A stretch of DNA of 53,661 nt from an uncultured Clostridium sp. (GCA_900553015.1 USBY01000009.1:1-53661); one strand, 5' to 3'; shown: positions 33,955 through 43,414, counted from the first letter of the stretch. Program-made: numbers and translations. Notes: a model not told the origin generated them from the sequence alone.

Positions 33955-35274
33955 ATGCAAAAAAATGATAATAATAAAAATATTAGATGCTCATTTTGTG
34001 GTAAAACACAAGATAGTGTAGATAAAATAGTAGCAGGACCAGGAGTATATATTTGTAATGAATGTATACAAGTATGCTCAAATATTATAGAAAATGAATA
34101 TTATGAAGATGATGAAGATTTATATACAACTGTAGAAGAAGATGTTGTACCTACACCAGAAGAAATAAAAAAAGTTTTAGATGAATATGTAATAGGTCAA
34201 GAAGACGCTAAAAAAACGTTATCTGTAGCTGTATATAATCATTATAAAAGAATAAACAATGAAGACGAAAAAAATAATAAGGATGATGTAGAAATAAAGA
34301 AAAGCAACATTCTATTATTGGGTCCAACTGGTTCTGGAAAAACATTACTTGCACAAACTTTAGCTAAAATATTAAATGTTCCTTTTGCAATAGCTGATGC
34401 AACAACTTTAACTGAGGCTGGCTATGTAGGAGAAGATGTCGAGAATATTTTACTAAAATTAATTCAAGCAGCAGATTATGATATAGAAAAAGCTGAAAGA
34501 GGAATTATCTATATAGACGAAATAGATAAAATTTCAAGAAAGTCAGAGAATCCATCTATAACAAGAGATGTAAGTGGAGAAGGAGTTCAACAAGCTCTAT
34601 TAAAAATTGTTGAAGGGACAACAGCATCAGTTCCACCACAAGGTGGTAGAAAACATCCTCATCAAGAATTAATACAAATAAATACAGAAAATATTTTATT
34701 TATTTGTGGTGGTGCGTTTGAAGGTTTAGAAAAGATTATTGACCAAAGAACAGGTAAAAAAGCCATAGGATTTGGTGCTGAAAAGAAAGAAATTGCTAAA
34801 AAGAGTAGAACAGAGGTATTTAAAGAATTATTACCACAAGATTTATTAAAATTTGGATTAATCCCAGAATTTGTAGGAAGATTACCAATTGTAAGTACAT
34901 TAGAAGAACTAGATAAAGATGCATTAGTTAATATATTAACTAAACCAAAAAATGCATTAGTAAAACAATATAAAAAATTACTAGCTATGGATGGTGTAGA
35001 ATTAGAATTTGAACCAGAAGCAGTAGAAGCAATAGTAGATAAAGCAATAGAAAGAAAAACTGGAGCTAGAGGTTTACGTTCTATTATAGAAGAGATTATG
35101 AGAGATATTATGTTTGATATCCCATCTAATCCAAAGATAGAAAAATGTATTGTAACAAAAGAGACTGTAATAGGTTTAGCAAAGCCAGAAATAATTATAA
35201 ACGAAAATAAAGAACCTAAAAGACAAGTCGTTAAAAGAAGAAAAATTCAGCCAAATGAAATAGAAACTGCTTAA
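33955..35274 (+). CDS. clpX: ATP-dependent Clp protease ATPase subunit ClpX
   Basis: AAA+ unfoldase that feeds ClpP. It is 439 residues. The N-terminal zinc finger uses C12, C15, C34 and C37. The Walker A motif GPTGSGKT, the pore loop GYVGED, the Walker B motif IIYIDEID and the C-terminal sensor-2 TGARGLRS are visible. An AAGGAG site precedes the ATG. lon, which often follows clpX in Firmicutes, is not present, and the next gene is rlmN. Confidence 0.97.
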   Translation: MQKNDNNKNIRCSFCGKTQDSVDKIVAGPGVYICNECIQVCSNIIENEYYEDDEDLYTTVEEDVVPTPEEIKKVLDEYVIGQEDAKKTLSVAVYNHYKRINNEDEKNNKDDVEIKKSNILLLGPTGSGKTLLAQTLAKILNVPFAIADATTLTEAGYVGEDVENILLKLIQAADYDIEKAERGIIYIDEIDKISRKSENPSITRDVSGEGVQQALLKIVEGTTASVPPQGGRKHPHQELIQINTENILFICGGAFEGLEKIIDQRTGKKAIGFGAEKKEIAKKSRTEVFKELLPQDLLKFGLIPEFVGRLPIVSTLEELDKDALVNILTKPKNALVKQYKKLLAMDGVELEFEPEAVEAIVDKAIERKTGARGLRSIIEEIMRDIMFDIPSNPKIEKCIVTKETVIGLAKPEIIINENKEPKRQVVKRRKIQPNEIETA

Positions 35275-35285
35275 AAATAAAAAAT

Positions 35286-35341
35286 AAAAATAGAAGGAGT
35301 AGTATTAATAGATTATATGCTAAAAATCCTTCTATTTTTTT
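35286..35341 (+). terminator. Terminator after clpX
   Basis: AAAAATAGAAGGA (35286-35298) pairs with TCCTTCTATTTTT (35327-35339). The loop is unusually long (28 bases) and a T-tract follows. Confidence 0.7.
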
Positions 35342-35416
35342 CGTGTATAAGTTGAAAAAAAGATTAAGTTGTGATATATATAGTTTTACAAATAATAGGT
35401 GAAAAAGAGAAAGAAA

Positions 35417-36448
35417 ATGAAAAATATAAAAGATTATAATTTAGACGAACTAAAAAAAGAATTTCAAGAATTAGGAGAAAAACCATATAGAGCAGAACAA
35501 GTTTTTATGTGGTTATATAGAGAAAAAGTAAAAGAATTTGATGAGATGACGAATATATCAAAAGATCTAAGACAAAAATTACAAGAAAATTATACAATGT
35601 GTAATTATAGGATAGCAAAAAAATTAGTTTCAAAAGATGGAACTAAAAAATATTTATTTGATATATTAGACGGGAATATGATAGAAACAGTTTTAATGGA
35701 ATACCACCATGGTAAAACATTATGTGTTTCATCACAAATTGGTTGTAAAATGGGGTGTAAATTCTGTGCATCAACAGGAATCCCATTTGTTAGAAATTTA
35801 AGTAGCGGAGAAATTGTAGAACAAATCTTAGCAGTAGAGCAAGAAGAAAATACAAAGATATCAAATATTGTTTTTATGGGAATTGGTGAACCATTTGATA
35901 ATTTTGATAATGTAATAAATGCTATTGGAATTTTAAATAATCCAAAAGGATTAAATATAGGTGCAAGACATATAAGTATTTCTACTAGTGGAATTGTACC
36001 TAAAATTTATGAGTTGGCAGACAAAAAAATACAATGTACATTATCAATATCATTACATGCAACAAATGACGATAAAAGATCTGCTATGATGCCAGTTAAC
36101 AATGCATATCCAATTAAAGAATTAATGGAGGCATGTAAATATTATATAGAAAAAACAAATAAAAGAATTTCTTTTGAATATGCTTTAGCAAAGGACAATA
36201 ACGATAATTTGGAAGATGCTAAAGAATTAGTAAAATTATTACATGGAATGCTTGCACATGTAAATTTAATACCAATTAATAAAATAGAAAATGGAAAATT
36301 TGTAAAATCTACAGATAATAATATAATTAGATTTAGAGATTATTTAAATGCACATGGAATTGTAGCAACAATAAGAAGAGAGCTAGGTTCAGACATAGAA
36401 GCTGCATGTGGACAATTAAGAAGGAAGACGATAGAAGAAAAACGTTAG
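35417..36448 (+). CDS. rlmN: 23S rRNA/tRNA adenine-C2 methyltransferase
   Basis: Radical SAM enzyme that methylates A2503 of 23S rRNA and A37 of some tRNAs. It is 343 residues from the ATG at 35417. An in-frame GTG at 35399 has no ribosome binding site. The iron-sulfur ligands are C110, C114 and C117 (CKMGCKFC), and the methyl-carrying cysteine is in EAACGQL near the C-terminus. It leads into the conserved rlmN-prpC-prkC run. Confidence 0.96.
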   Translation: MKNIKDYNLDELKKEFQELGEKPYRAEQVFMWLYREKVKEFDEMTNISKDLRQKLQENYTMCNYRIAKKLVSKDGTKKYLFDILDGNMIETVLMEYHHGKTLCVSSQIGCKMGCKFCASTGIPFVRNLSSGEIVEQILAVEQEENTKISNIVFMGIGEPFDNFDNVINAIGILNNPKGLNIGARHISISTSGIVPKIYELADKKIQCTLSISLHATNDDKRSAMMPVNNAYPIKELMEACKYYIEKTNKRISFEYALAKDNNDNLEDAKELVKLLHGMLAHVNLIPINKIENGKFVKSTDNNIIRFRDYLNAHGIVATIRRELGSDIEAACGQLRRKTIEEKR

Positions 36449-36458
36449 AGGTGATAAA

Positions 36459-37190
36459 ATGAAATGTTTTGCTAAGACCGATTTAGGTAAAGCAAGAGAA
36501 TTAAATGAGGATTCATACTATATTCCAACAGACGAAAATGAATTAAGAATATATATGTTGGCAGATGGAATGGGCGGATATAATGGAGGAGAAATTGCAA
36601 GTAAACTTGCAATAGATTCTGCGAGGAAATATCTAACCAATAATTTTAATACAATACCACATGATAGAATAAATATTGAAGAACTAGTAAGAAGTAGTAT
36701 GGAATATGCTAATATGGTAGTATTCGAAAAATCAAAAGAAGTACCAGAATTAGAAGGAATGGGTACAACTTTGGAATTAGTTTTAGGTTATGGGAATAAA
36801 ATATATATAGGTCATGTTGGAGATAGCAGAATATACAGAGTCAGAAAAAACATTATAAGAAAATTAACAACAGACCATAGTTATGTTGAAAAATTAGTAA
36901 AAGAAGGAACAATAACAAGGGAAGAAGCAGAAAATCATCCTAAAAAGAATATGCTTATGAAAGCTTTAGGATGTACTCCTTATGTAGAGCCAGATGTAAC
37001 AACTAAAGGGTTTCTTAAAGGAGATAAACTTGTATTAACATCAGATGGGTTAACAAACATGGTATCAAACCAAGAAATATACGATATAGTAACAAATGAT
37101 GTAGAAAATGCTACTACGAAGTTGGTCGAATTAGCAAACAATAGAGGAGGATATGATAACATAACGGTTGTTATTGTATATAATGATTAA
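36459..37190 (+). CDS. prpC: PP2C-type serine/threonine phosphatase
   Basis: Stp/PrpC-type phosphatase that reverses PrkC phosphorylation. It is 243 residues. Metal-binding motifs are ELNEDS (D18), LADGMGG (D36), GHVGDSR and LTSDGLT. An AGAGGTG site lies eight bases before the ATG. It is tightly linked to rlmN upstream (10 bases) and prkC downstream (14 bases), the standard arrangement. Confidence 0.95.
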   Translation: MKCFAKTDLGKARELNEDSYYIPTDENELRIYMLADGMGGYNGGEIASKLAIDSARKYLTNNFNTIPHDRINIEELVRSSMEYANMVVFEKSKEVPELEGMGTTLELVLGYGNKIYIGHVGDSRIYRVRKNIIRKLTTDHSYVEKLVKEGTITREEAENHPKKNMLMKALGCTPYVEPDVTTKGFLKGDKLVLTSDGLTNMVSNQEIYDIVTNDVENATTKLVELANNRGGYDNITVVIVYND

Positions 37191-37204
37191 GGAGAGATGG
37201 AAGA

Positions 37205-39190
37205 ATGGACCTAGAGGGGAAAATATTAGGTAACAGATACGAGATAATAGAGAAAATAGGAAATGGTGGAATGGCAACGGTTTATAAAAGTAAGGACCGT
37301 GTTTTGAATAGATATGTAGCAGTAAAAATATTAAGGGATGAATTTACTACAGATGAAGAGTTTATAAAAAGATTTAGGATAGAAGCACAATCAGCAGCAA
37401 GTCTTACACATCCAAACATTGTATCTATATTTGATGTAGGTAATGAAGGCAGTTTATATTATATTGTAATGGAATTAATTAAAGGTAAAACATTAAAAGA
37501 GATAATTACAGAAGAAAACGGACCTTTACCTTGGAAATGGTCTTTAAATGTAGTAACTCAAATTGCATCAGCATTAGAGACCGCCCATAAAAATAATATT
37601 GTTCATAGAGATATAAAGCCACATAATATTATAATAACAGAGGATGGAATAGCAAAAGTTACAGATTTTGGAATAGCAAAAGCAGTTTCAAATTCTACAA
37701 TTACAGCTTTTGGAACAACAATAGGTTCTGTACATTATTTTTCACCAGAGCATGCAAGAGGAGGATATACAGATGCAAAATCTGACCTATATTCTTTAGG
37801 TGTTGTAATGTATGAAATGTTAACTGGTAGAGTACCTTTTGATGCAGATACACCTGTATCTGTAGCATTAAAACATATGCAAGAAGAACCGATTGAGCCA
37901 AAAGAGTTAAACGACAATATTCCTCAAGTCGTAAATGATATTATAATGAAAGCAATGCAAAAGGATGTCAATTTAAGATATCAATCTGCAACAGAAATGC
38001 TAAAAGATTTGAATGCGGCCTTAAAAAATCCAGATGATAATTTTGTACATATTGGAAGTAACGTAGGAGCTGCGACACAAAGAATTTCTACTCAAGAAAT
38101 AGCAGAAGCAGAAAGAAAAGCAAAAGAAGCTAATAATCCTAAGAATGGAAAGAAACCAAATAAGTTTATAGAATTTGTAAAAAAACATAAAGCATTATCT
38201 TTTGTAATAGGAGCAATTATATTATTCTTTGTTGCATTTGGTGCTACAATGGGAATTGTGGAATTAGTAAATCCAAAAGATGTACAAATACCAGATTTAG
38301 TAAATAAAACTCAAGATGAAGCAGAACAAATTGTAAAAGACTTAAAACTAAAGCTAGTTGTAAAATCAGAGGAATATAATGAGAATGTTGAAGAAGGTAA
38401 GATAATATCTCAAGACCCTGCATACCAAGAGAATTATACAGTAAAGGAACATAGTGAAATTTCTGTAGTTATAAGTAAAGGTACAGAAACAGTAGAAGTT
38501 CCAGACGTTGTTGGTAAAACAAGAGAAGAGGCAGAAAAACTATTAAAAGATGCTGGACTGGTAGCAGAGATAACCGAAGAAAATGATGAAAAGGTAGAAG
38601 CTGGAATCGTATTAAGTCAAGATATAGAAGATGGTGAAACTGTTAATAAAGGAAGCACTGTAAAATTAGTTGTAAGTAAGGGTAGTGGAATTGTAAATGT
38701 AGAAGTTCCAAGTCTTGTAGGAAAAACTGAACAAGAAGCAAGAAACTTATTAACAGAAGCTGGATTAAAAGTTAATGTAGTTAATGATGAGGATGAATCT
38801 AAAAATGATGGAGTTGTATTAAGACAAAGTAGAGATGCTGGTACAGAAGTACAAGAAGGAACTACAATTACAATTACAGTAAATAAGGTTTCAGAATCTA
38901 AAGAGGCAACATTTACAATTGATGTAAAATCAATTACTGGCGGATACAAAGAAGAAGAAGGAAATTCTACAAGTAGTAATGTTGCTAAAACAGTTGATAT
39001 AATAATTACTGTTGATGGAAGTGAAGCTTTTAGACAGACAGGTGTAGATAAGAACAGTAAAATTACTGCAAAAGTAAGTGGAAAAGGTTCAAAGAAGGTT
39101 GAAGTAACTTTAAAGAATTCACAAGGAGACAATTACGGAAGATCTACAACATTTAACTTTAACAATGCAACAACATATACATTTGACTAG
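37205..39190 (+). CDS. prkC: PASTA-domain serine/threonine kinase
   Basis: Membrane receptor kinase that senses peptidoglycan fragments and controls wall growth, translation and, in spore formers, germination. It is 661 residues. The kinase domain spans about 12-275, with ATP lysine K41, catalytic D136 in HRD and DFG at 154-156. A basic juxtamembrane linker precedes the helix at about 331-352. Three PASTA domains lie at about 359-425, 429-495 and 500-567. They are followed by an extra beta-rich, T/S-rich C-terminal domain of about 95 residues. In many Firmicutes rsgA comes next, but here four genes intervene. Confidence 0.96.
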   Translation: MDLEGKILGNRYEIIEKIGNGGMATVYKSKDRVLNRYVAVKILRDEFTTDEEFIKRFRIEAQSAASLTHPNIVSIFDVGNEGSLYYIVMELIKGKTLKEIITEENGPLPWKWSLNVVTQIASALETAHKNNIVHRDIKPHNIIITEDGIAKVTDFGIAKAVSNSTITAFGTTIGSVHYFSPEHARGGYTDAKSDLYSLGVVMYEMLTGRVPFDADTPVSVALKHMQEEPIEPKELNDNIPQVVNDIIMKAMQKDVNLRYQSATEMLKDLNAALKNPDDNFVHIGSNVGAATQRISTQEIAEAERKAKEANNPKNGKKPNKFIEFVKKHKALSFVIGAIILFFVAFGATMGIVELVNPKDVQIPDLVNKTQDEAEQIVKDLKLKLVVKSEEYNENVEEGKIISQDPAYQENYTVKEHSEISVVISKGTETVEVPDVVGKTREEAEKLLKDAGLVAEITEENDEKVEAGIVLSQDIEDGETVNKGSTVKLVVSKGSGIVNVEVPSLVGKTEQEARNLLTEAGLKVNVVNDEDESKNDGVVLRQSRDAGTEVQEGTTITITVNKVSESKEATFTIDVKSITGGYKEEEGNSTSSNVAKTVDIIITVDGSEAFRQTGVDKNSKITAKVSGKGSKKVEVTLKNSQGDNYGRSTTFNFNNATTYTFD

Positions 39191-39194
39191 AAAT

Positions 39195-39229
39195 AAAACA
39201 GATAAAGCTATTTTGCTTTATCTGTTTTT
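39195..39229 (+). terminator. Terminator after prkC
   Basis: A 14-bp perfect stem (39195-39208 with 39215-39228) ending in TTTTT. Confidence 0.85.
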
Positions 39230-39340
39230 GCGTATATAATTAAATTTGAAATTAACATAAAAATATGATAGAATTGCTAAGTAAAATTTGGTATTAACCA
39301 CTTGCAAACAAACCAATAAATAATTTTAGGAGGTAGAAAT

Positions 39341-40021
39341 ATGTATATTGCAGAGGCTCGGGCATATAATGATGGGATAGAGTTTTATCCTAAGAATGGC
39401 AAAGTAATTTTTGCTAAGAGATGTAATGGAAAAGTTGTAGTAGAAAGTAGAAACAATTCTTATTCAGGAAAAAAAGAAAATAGTTTCAAATCAAAAATAT
39501 TTTTACTACTTCTTTGTGCACTAAATGTTGTGATTTTTAGTATAATCGGGAAATTAAAGATTCCGAATATAGAAGTCATATTAGTAGCTTTATTTGTTTG
39601 GGAAGTAGTTCTGTTTTTCTATGTAGAAAGAAACAAAAATAAGAACAATACCCAGTCATTTAAATATCATGCAGCGGAACATAAAGTTTTAAACTATGTA
39701 GATAAATATGGGAAGAATGCTGTATTGGATGTAGAAAAAGTTATGAATATGAGTTCAATTTCATTTCGGTGTGGTTCAACTGTTCTTACAGTAGGACTTA
39801 TATTTGCTACATTATTTCTTGTAGGTAAAGCATTTATTCCTTGGCTGATTTTAAAAATAGTATGGCTTGTGATTTCGGGATATATTGCTTTAAAATTATG
39901 GGCAAATGGAAAATGTGATTTTTTGCAAAAATTAGTGGTACTACCACCAACATATGAAGAGGTTGAAGTAGCAGTGGAAGGAATGAAAGAATATTTAAGA
40001 TTGCAGCAAAGCGAAGATTAA
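39341..40021 (+). CDS. Divergent DUF1385-like membrane protein
   Basis: A 226-residue protein whose AAEHKVLNYVDKYG and FRCGSTVLT segments match the DUF1385 (YqhQ-like) core, with helices at about 50-70, 72-92 and 145-190. The usual N-terminal GGQAVIEGVMMR is replaced by EARAYNDGIEFYP and the protein is about 70 residues shorter than typical members, so it is a divergent or paralogous form. The family role is unknown. It is monocistronic with AGGAGG before the ATG and a strong terminator. It lies in the block inserted between prkC and rsgA. Confidence 0.72.
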   Translation: MYIAEARAYNDGIEFYPKNGKVIFAKRCNGKVVVESRNNSYSGKKENSFKSKIFLLLLCALNVVIFSIIGKLKIPNIEVILVALFVWEVVLFFYVERNKNKNNTQSFKYHAAEHKVLNYVDKYGKNAVLDVEKVMNMSSISFRCGSTVLTVGLIFATLFLVGKAFIPWLILKIVWLVISGYIALKLWANGKCDFLQKLVVLPPTYEEVEVAVEGMKEYLRLQQSED

Positions 40022-40041
40022 CCGACAATTTGTGATTACAA

Positions 40042-40074
40042 GACAAAGGAGCAGTGTGAATCTGCTCCTTTGTC
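40042..40074. terminator. Strong hairpin after the DUF1385-like gene
   Basis: A perfect 13-bp stem (40042-40054 with 40062-40074) with a seven-base loop. There is little T-tract. Confidence 0.65.
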
Positions 40075-40141
40075 GTATATAATATTGATAAATTATTTTA
40101 TTTTTGATAATATAAAAAAGACTAATTAGAAGGTGATAAAT

Positions 40142-40879
40142 GTGGAAAATGAATATAAAAGGAAATTCTTTATAGGTTATTCAGATTGTGACAGAAAAGT
40201 AAATTTAAGTGTGTTAAATTCGTTATACTTAATACAAGATATGATGACAGAGTATTTTGGATTTCTGAAAAGTGATAATATAATTTTAAAAAGAGAAAAT
40301 AATGCAATATGGGTACTAACAAAAACAAAAGTGCATTTTAATAAATATCCAACATGGAGAGATTTTATCGAAGGAACTATTTTTACCACAGGAATAAAGC
40401 CAATTCGTGTAGAAACCGAAGCACAATTTAAAGATAAAGATAATAATGTATTGTTTTATGCAAATCAAGAAACTTGTGTTATAGATTTAACAGATAGAAA
40501 AATCAGAAAAATTAATACAGTTAATTATCCAGCAGATATTCAAATAAAGGAAGGAATAAACAAAGAAAAATATTTAAGATTAAACACAGAATTTACTGAA
40601 GCTGATAAAGTATATGAACAGAAAATACATTCAACAGATATAGATTTTAGTTACCATACAAATAATGTAGCATATGTTAAATATATTCTAAATTCATTAA
40701 ATTCAGATTTTATAGATAGCCATAAGATAACAGACTTTGAGATACACTATATAAATGAAAGTAAAGAGGGACAAAAGTTAACTATCTATAAAAAAATAAA
40801 AGATAATGAAATAGAATTTCTTATAAAAGAAGAAACTAGAGAAATAGCAAGAGCTAATTTAAAATATATAAAAGAATAG
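40142..40879 (+). CDS. Acyl-ACP thioesterase (FatA/FatB-like)
   Basis: A 245-residue double hot-dog thioesterase that releases fatty acids from acyl carrier protein. The first domain carries the YSDCDRKVNLSVL segment. The second carries the HTNNVAYV motif typical of the family active-site helix. The GTG at 40142 is chosen because AAGGTG lies six bases upstream and covers the earlier GTG at 40133. No fatty-acid synthesis genes are nearby. The DUF4272 gene follows after nine bases. Confidence 0.85.
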   Translation: MENEYKRKFFIGYSDCDRKVNLSVLNSLYLIQDMMTEYFGFLKSDNIILKRENNAIWVLTKTKVHFNKYPTWRDFIEGTIFTTGIKPIRVETEAQFKDKDNNVLFYANQETCVIDLTDRKIRKINTVNYPADIQIKEGINKEKYLRLNTEFTEADKVYEQKIHSTDIDFSYHTNNVAYVKYILNSLNSDFIDSHKITDFEIHYINESKEGQKLTIYKKIKDNEIEFLIKEETREIARANLKYIKE

Positions 40880-40888
40880 GAGAATATT

Positions 40889-41557
40889 ATGGAAAAAATA
40901 AGTAATATAGAAAGAAGAAATAATTCAAATAAAAAAATAAAACAATTAGGAATAGCTTGTCTTGAAACTTTACCAGTAATAGAAGATAGTACACAAGTAA
41001 GCCTAAAAGATATAGATACAATCTGTAAAAGAGCTATAGCTTGTTTAATATCCACTCAATTAGCTATAGATATATCAGAGAATAACGATTATGATAGTTC
41101 TAAGACATTTTTCCTAAATATGTTAAAACAATATGGCGTTCAAGATAATTTAATAGAAAAAGAAAAAAGAATATTTAATGGAAAATATGGTAAACAAGAC
41201 GTAATTGATGTGGTATGGTCTTATGAAGCTTATTGGTCATTAGTATGGGCATTAGGACTAGTAGATAATATTGATTATCCAAACCAGATTTGTGATTGTG
41301 AAAAAGCAATTATGCTAGTTAGTACTTGTAAAACATATGAAGAATTTAAAGGCAAATGTAAAATGAGAGATATAGAAGAAATTTTGAATATGTTAGATCT
41401 ATATTATCGTTATGACTGGGCTGTAACTGAAAAAAGAATTAATCCAGATACACCTATAGCAGATTTAAACCCAGATGTAGTTGTTGAACGCAGAAAAGGA
41501 CTTGAATGGCTAATTGCTAGTGAAGAAGATTGGAATGAAATTTCTTTAGATACATAA
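40889..41557 (+). CDS. DUF4272 protein
   Basis: A 222-residue soluble protein. The WSYEAYWSLVWALGLVD segment (about residues 110-126) and the following I-x-YPN are the DUF4272 signature. The family function is unknown. It starts nine bases after the thioesterase gene with AGGAGA as ribosome binding site, so the two are probably one transcript. Composition is host-like. Confidence 0.8.
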   Translation: MEKISNIERRNNSNKKIKQLGIACLETLPVIEDSTQVSLKDIDTICKRAIACLISTQLAIDISENNDYDSSKTFFLNMLKQYGVQDNLIEKEKRIFNGKYGKQDVIDVVWSYEAYWSLVWALGLVDNIDYPNQICDCEKAIMLVSTCKTYEEFKGKCKMRDIEEILNMLDLYYRYDWAVTEKRINPDTPIADLNPDVVVERRKGLEWLIASEEDWNEISLDT

Positions 41558-41559
41558 GA

Positions 41560-41587
41560 TTGAATTAATGAATATATATGATATAAT
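41560..41587 (+). promoter_or_regulatory. Promoter of the 41618 gene
   Basis: TTGAAT and TATAAT with a 16-base spacer, 30 bases before the start codon. Confidence 0.55.
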
Positions 41588-41617
41588 CAATCCATCAAAA
41601 AAATGGAGGTTGAAGGA

Positions 41618-41821
41618 ATGAACGAATACAAATTTATTCCAACACCAGTATTCCGGGATCCAATTTTAAGATATCTCATTTTTTTAAAAGGCAAGATTTT
41701 GCCTATTGGATATTTGGTGGAAGATATTGGTGGAGTTGAAGTGATAGTTTTCAAAAAAGAAAACTGGGCTTTAACAGATGATATTTTTAAACAGTATCTC
41801 GAACGGAGTAGCACAGCTTAG
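41618..41821 (+). CDS. Small unknown protein, codon-atypical
   Basis: A 67-residue protein with no recognised family. It is mildly hydrophobic in the middle (ILRYLIFLKGKILPIGYLVE) with an acidic, aromatic C-terminus. The ATG at 41618 is preferred over one at 41603 because GGAGG at 41605-41609 overlaps the earlier codon. It uses CGG arginine codons and TTCCGG-type pairs that neighbouring genes avoid. It has its own promoter, and a hairpin whose loop contains the stop codon. Together these suggest an acquired single-gene unit between prkC and rsgA. Confidence 0.65.
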   Translation: MNEYKFIPTPVFRDPILRYLIFLKGKILPIGYLVEDIGGVEVIVFKKENWALTDDIFKQYLERSSTA

Positions 41822-41831
41822 GCTGTGCTAC
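41808..41831. terminator. Hairpin with the stop codon in its loop
   Basis: GTAGCACAGC and GCTGTGCTAC form a perfect 10-bp stem with loop TTAG. The TAG at 41819-41821 ends the 41618 gene. The tail is weak in T. Confidence 0.65.
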
Positions 41832-41848
41832 AGTCATTTATAAAAATA

Positions 41849-41877
41849 TTTAAAAAATAAAATAAATATGGTATAAT
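41849..41877 (+). promoter_or_regulatory. Weak promoter candidate for rsgA-rpe
   Basis: TATAAT at 41872-41877 is clear. The TTTAAA 17 bases upstream is a poor -35 box. Confidence 0.4.
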
Positions 41878-41903
41878 GGACAAAAAATATGAAAAGGTGA
41901 ATT

Positions 41904-42761
41904 ATGCAAGGAAAAATAATAAGTAATATTTCAAATTTATATTATATCGAAGCAAATGAAAAAATATATACTTGTAATGCAAGAGGAAAGTTAAAAGATG
42001 AAGGAATAGTTGTTGGAGATATAGTAGATTTTAACGAGGATGAGAATATAATAGAAAAAATAGAAAAAAGGGATAATTATATTAAAAGACCTAAAATTTC
42101 AAATATAACCCAAATAGTGTGTGTATTATCTGCAAAAAATCCAAAGCCAGATTTATTAATGCTAGATAAACAATTAGCATATGCCGAATATGTTGGTATA
42201 AAGGCTGCAATTGTAATTAATAAAATAGATTTAGACAAGAAAAAGGTAGAAGAGATAAAAGAAATTTATAAAAATATAGGCTATCCAATAGTAGAGACAA
42301 ATGCAAAAGAAAAAGAGGGAATAGATGGACTAAATAAGATTTTAGAAAACAATATAAGCGTATTTGCTGGAAATTCAGGAGTCGGAAAATCAACTTTATT
42401 AAATAGTATTTTTGGAAAAGAGCTAACTAAATCTGGATTAATAAGTAATAAAAATAAAAAAGGTAAAAATACTACAACAAATATTGCTTTATATAAAATT
42501 AAAGAAAATGAATATATTGCAGATACACCAGGTTTTTCAACTTTTGATATTTCTGAAATTGAATCCGATAAATTAGCAGAATATTTTAAAGAATTTAAAC
42601 AATATATAAAAGATTGTGAGTATATAGGGTGTAGACATATTAAAGAAGAAAATTGCGGAATAAAAAATGCATTGCAAAAAGGAGAAATATCAGAAAGTAG
42701 ATATCAAAATTTTATAAAAATATATGAGAATTTAAGAGATAAGGAGGAACACAAATGGTAG
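41904..42761 (+). CDS. rsgA: Ribosome small subunit-dependent GTPase RsgA
   Basis: Circularly permuted GTPase that checks late maturation of the 30S subunit. It is 285 residues. The OB-fold spans about 1-65, G4 NKID is at 106-109, G1 GNSGVGKST at 156-164 and G3 DTPG at 207-210. The C-terminal zinc site is formed by C238, C243, H245 and C251. An AAAGGTG site precedes the ATG. Its end overlaps rpe by seven bases, as is common. Confidence 0.96.
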   Translation: MQGKIISNISNLYYIEANEKIYTCNARGKLKDEGIVVGDIVDFNEDENIIEKIEKRDNYIKRPKISNITQIVCVLSAKNPKPDLLMLDKQLAYAEYVGIKAAIVINKIDLDKKKVEEIKEIYKNIGYPIVETNAKEKEGIDGLNKILENNISVFAGNSGVGKSTLLNSIFGKELTKSGLISNKNKKGKNTTTNIALYKIKENEYIADTPGFSTFDISEIESDKLAEYFKEFKQYIKDCEYIGCRHIKEENCGIKNALQKGEISESRYQNFIKIYENLRDKEEHKW

Positions 42762-43414
42762 AAATTTCAGCATCAATATTAGATGCAAAGGAAGATGAAG
42801 CAGCAAAAATATTTTATAATTTAGAGGTAGCAAAAATAGATTATTTCCATATAGATGTTATGGATGGAAAATTTGTAGAAAAAAATACTGTAGATAAAAT
42901 GAATAAATATTCAAATATATTAAAGCAAATTACTACATTACCATTGGATGTTCATTTAATGGTAGAAGATGTAGAAACATATATAAAATTATATAGTGCA
43001 ATTGAGCCAAATATGATAACTTTTCATTTAGAGGCAATTAAAGATAAAGAGAAAATTCATGAAATGATTAAACTAGTAAAAGATAATAATTGTAAAGTTG
43101 GTATTGCCATAAAACCTGCTACAGAAGTAAAAGAAATATATGAATTTTTACCATATATAAATACAGTATTAGTTATGACAGTAGAGCCAGGTAAGGGTGG
43201 ACAAGCTTTAATTCCAGAAACTTTAAGAAAAGTTCGAATATTAAAAGAATATTTAAAACAACATAATTTAGATACATATATTGAAGCTGATGGAGGAATA
43301 AATCTTGATACAATAGATGAAGTAAAAGAGGCAGGAGTAGATATAGCTGTTGTAGGAAATGGAATATTAAAGACCGAAAATTATAAAGCAACTGTAAGTA
43401 AATTAAAAAATTAA
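42755..43414 (+). CDS. rpe: Ribulose-phosphate 3-epimerase
   Basis: Interconverts ribulose-5-phosphate and xylulose-5-phosphate in the pentose phosphate pathway. It is a 219-residue TIM barrel. Metal and catalytic motifs: SILDA, HIDVMDG, DVHLMVE, MTVEPGKGGQ and EADGGIN. AAGGAGG precedes the ATG inside the end of rsgA. The thiN gene that follows rpe in Bacillus is absent. Confidence 0.96.
   Translation: MVEISASILDAKEDEAAKIFYNLEVAKIDYFHIDVMDGKFVEKNTVDKMNKYSNILKQITTLPLDVHLMVEDVETYIKLYSAIEPNMITFHLEAIKDKEKIHEMIKLVKDNNCKVGIAIKPATEVKEIYEFLPYINTVLVMTVEPGKGGQALIPETLRKVRILKEYLKQHNLDTYIEADGGINLDTIDEVKEAGVDIAVVGNGILKTENYKATVSKLKN

Noticed and set aside
35399..35416. GTG at 35399 as start of rlmN
   Set aside because: No ribosome binding site precedes it, and the ATG at 35417 gives the usual RlmN length and N-terminus.
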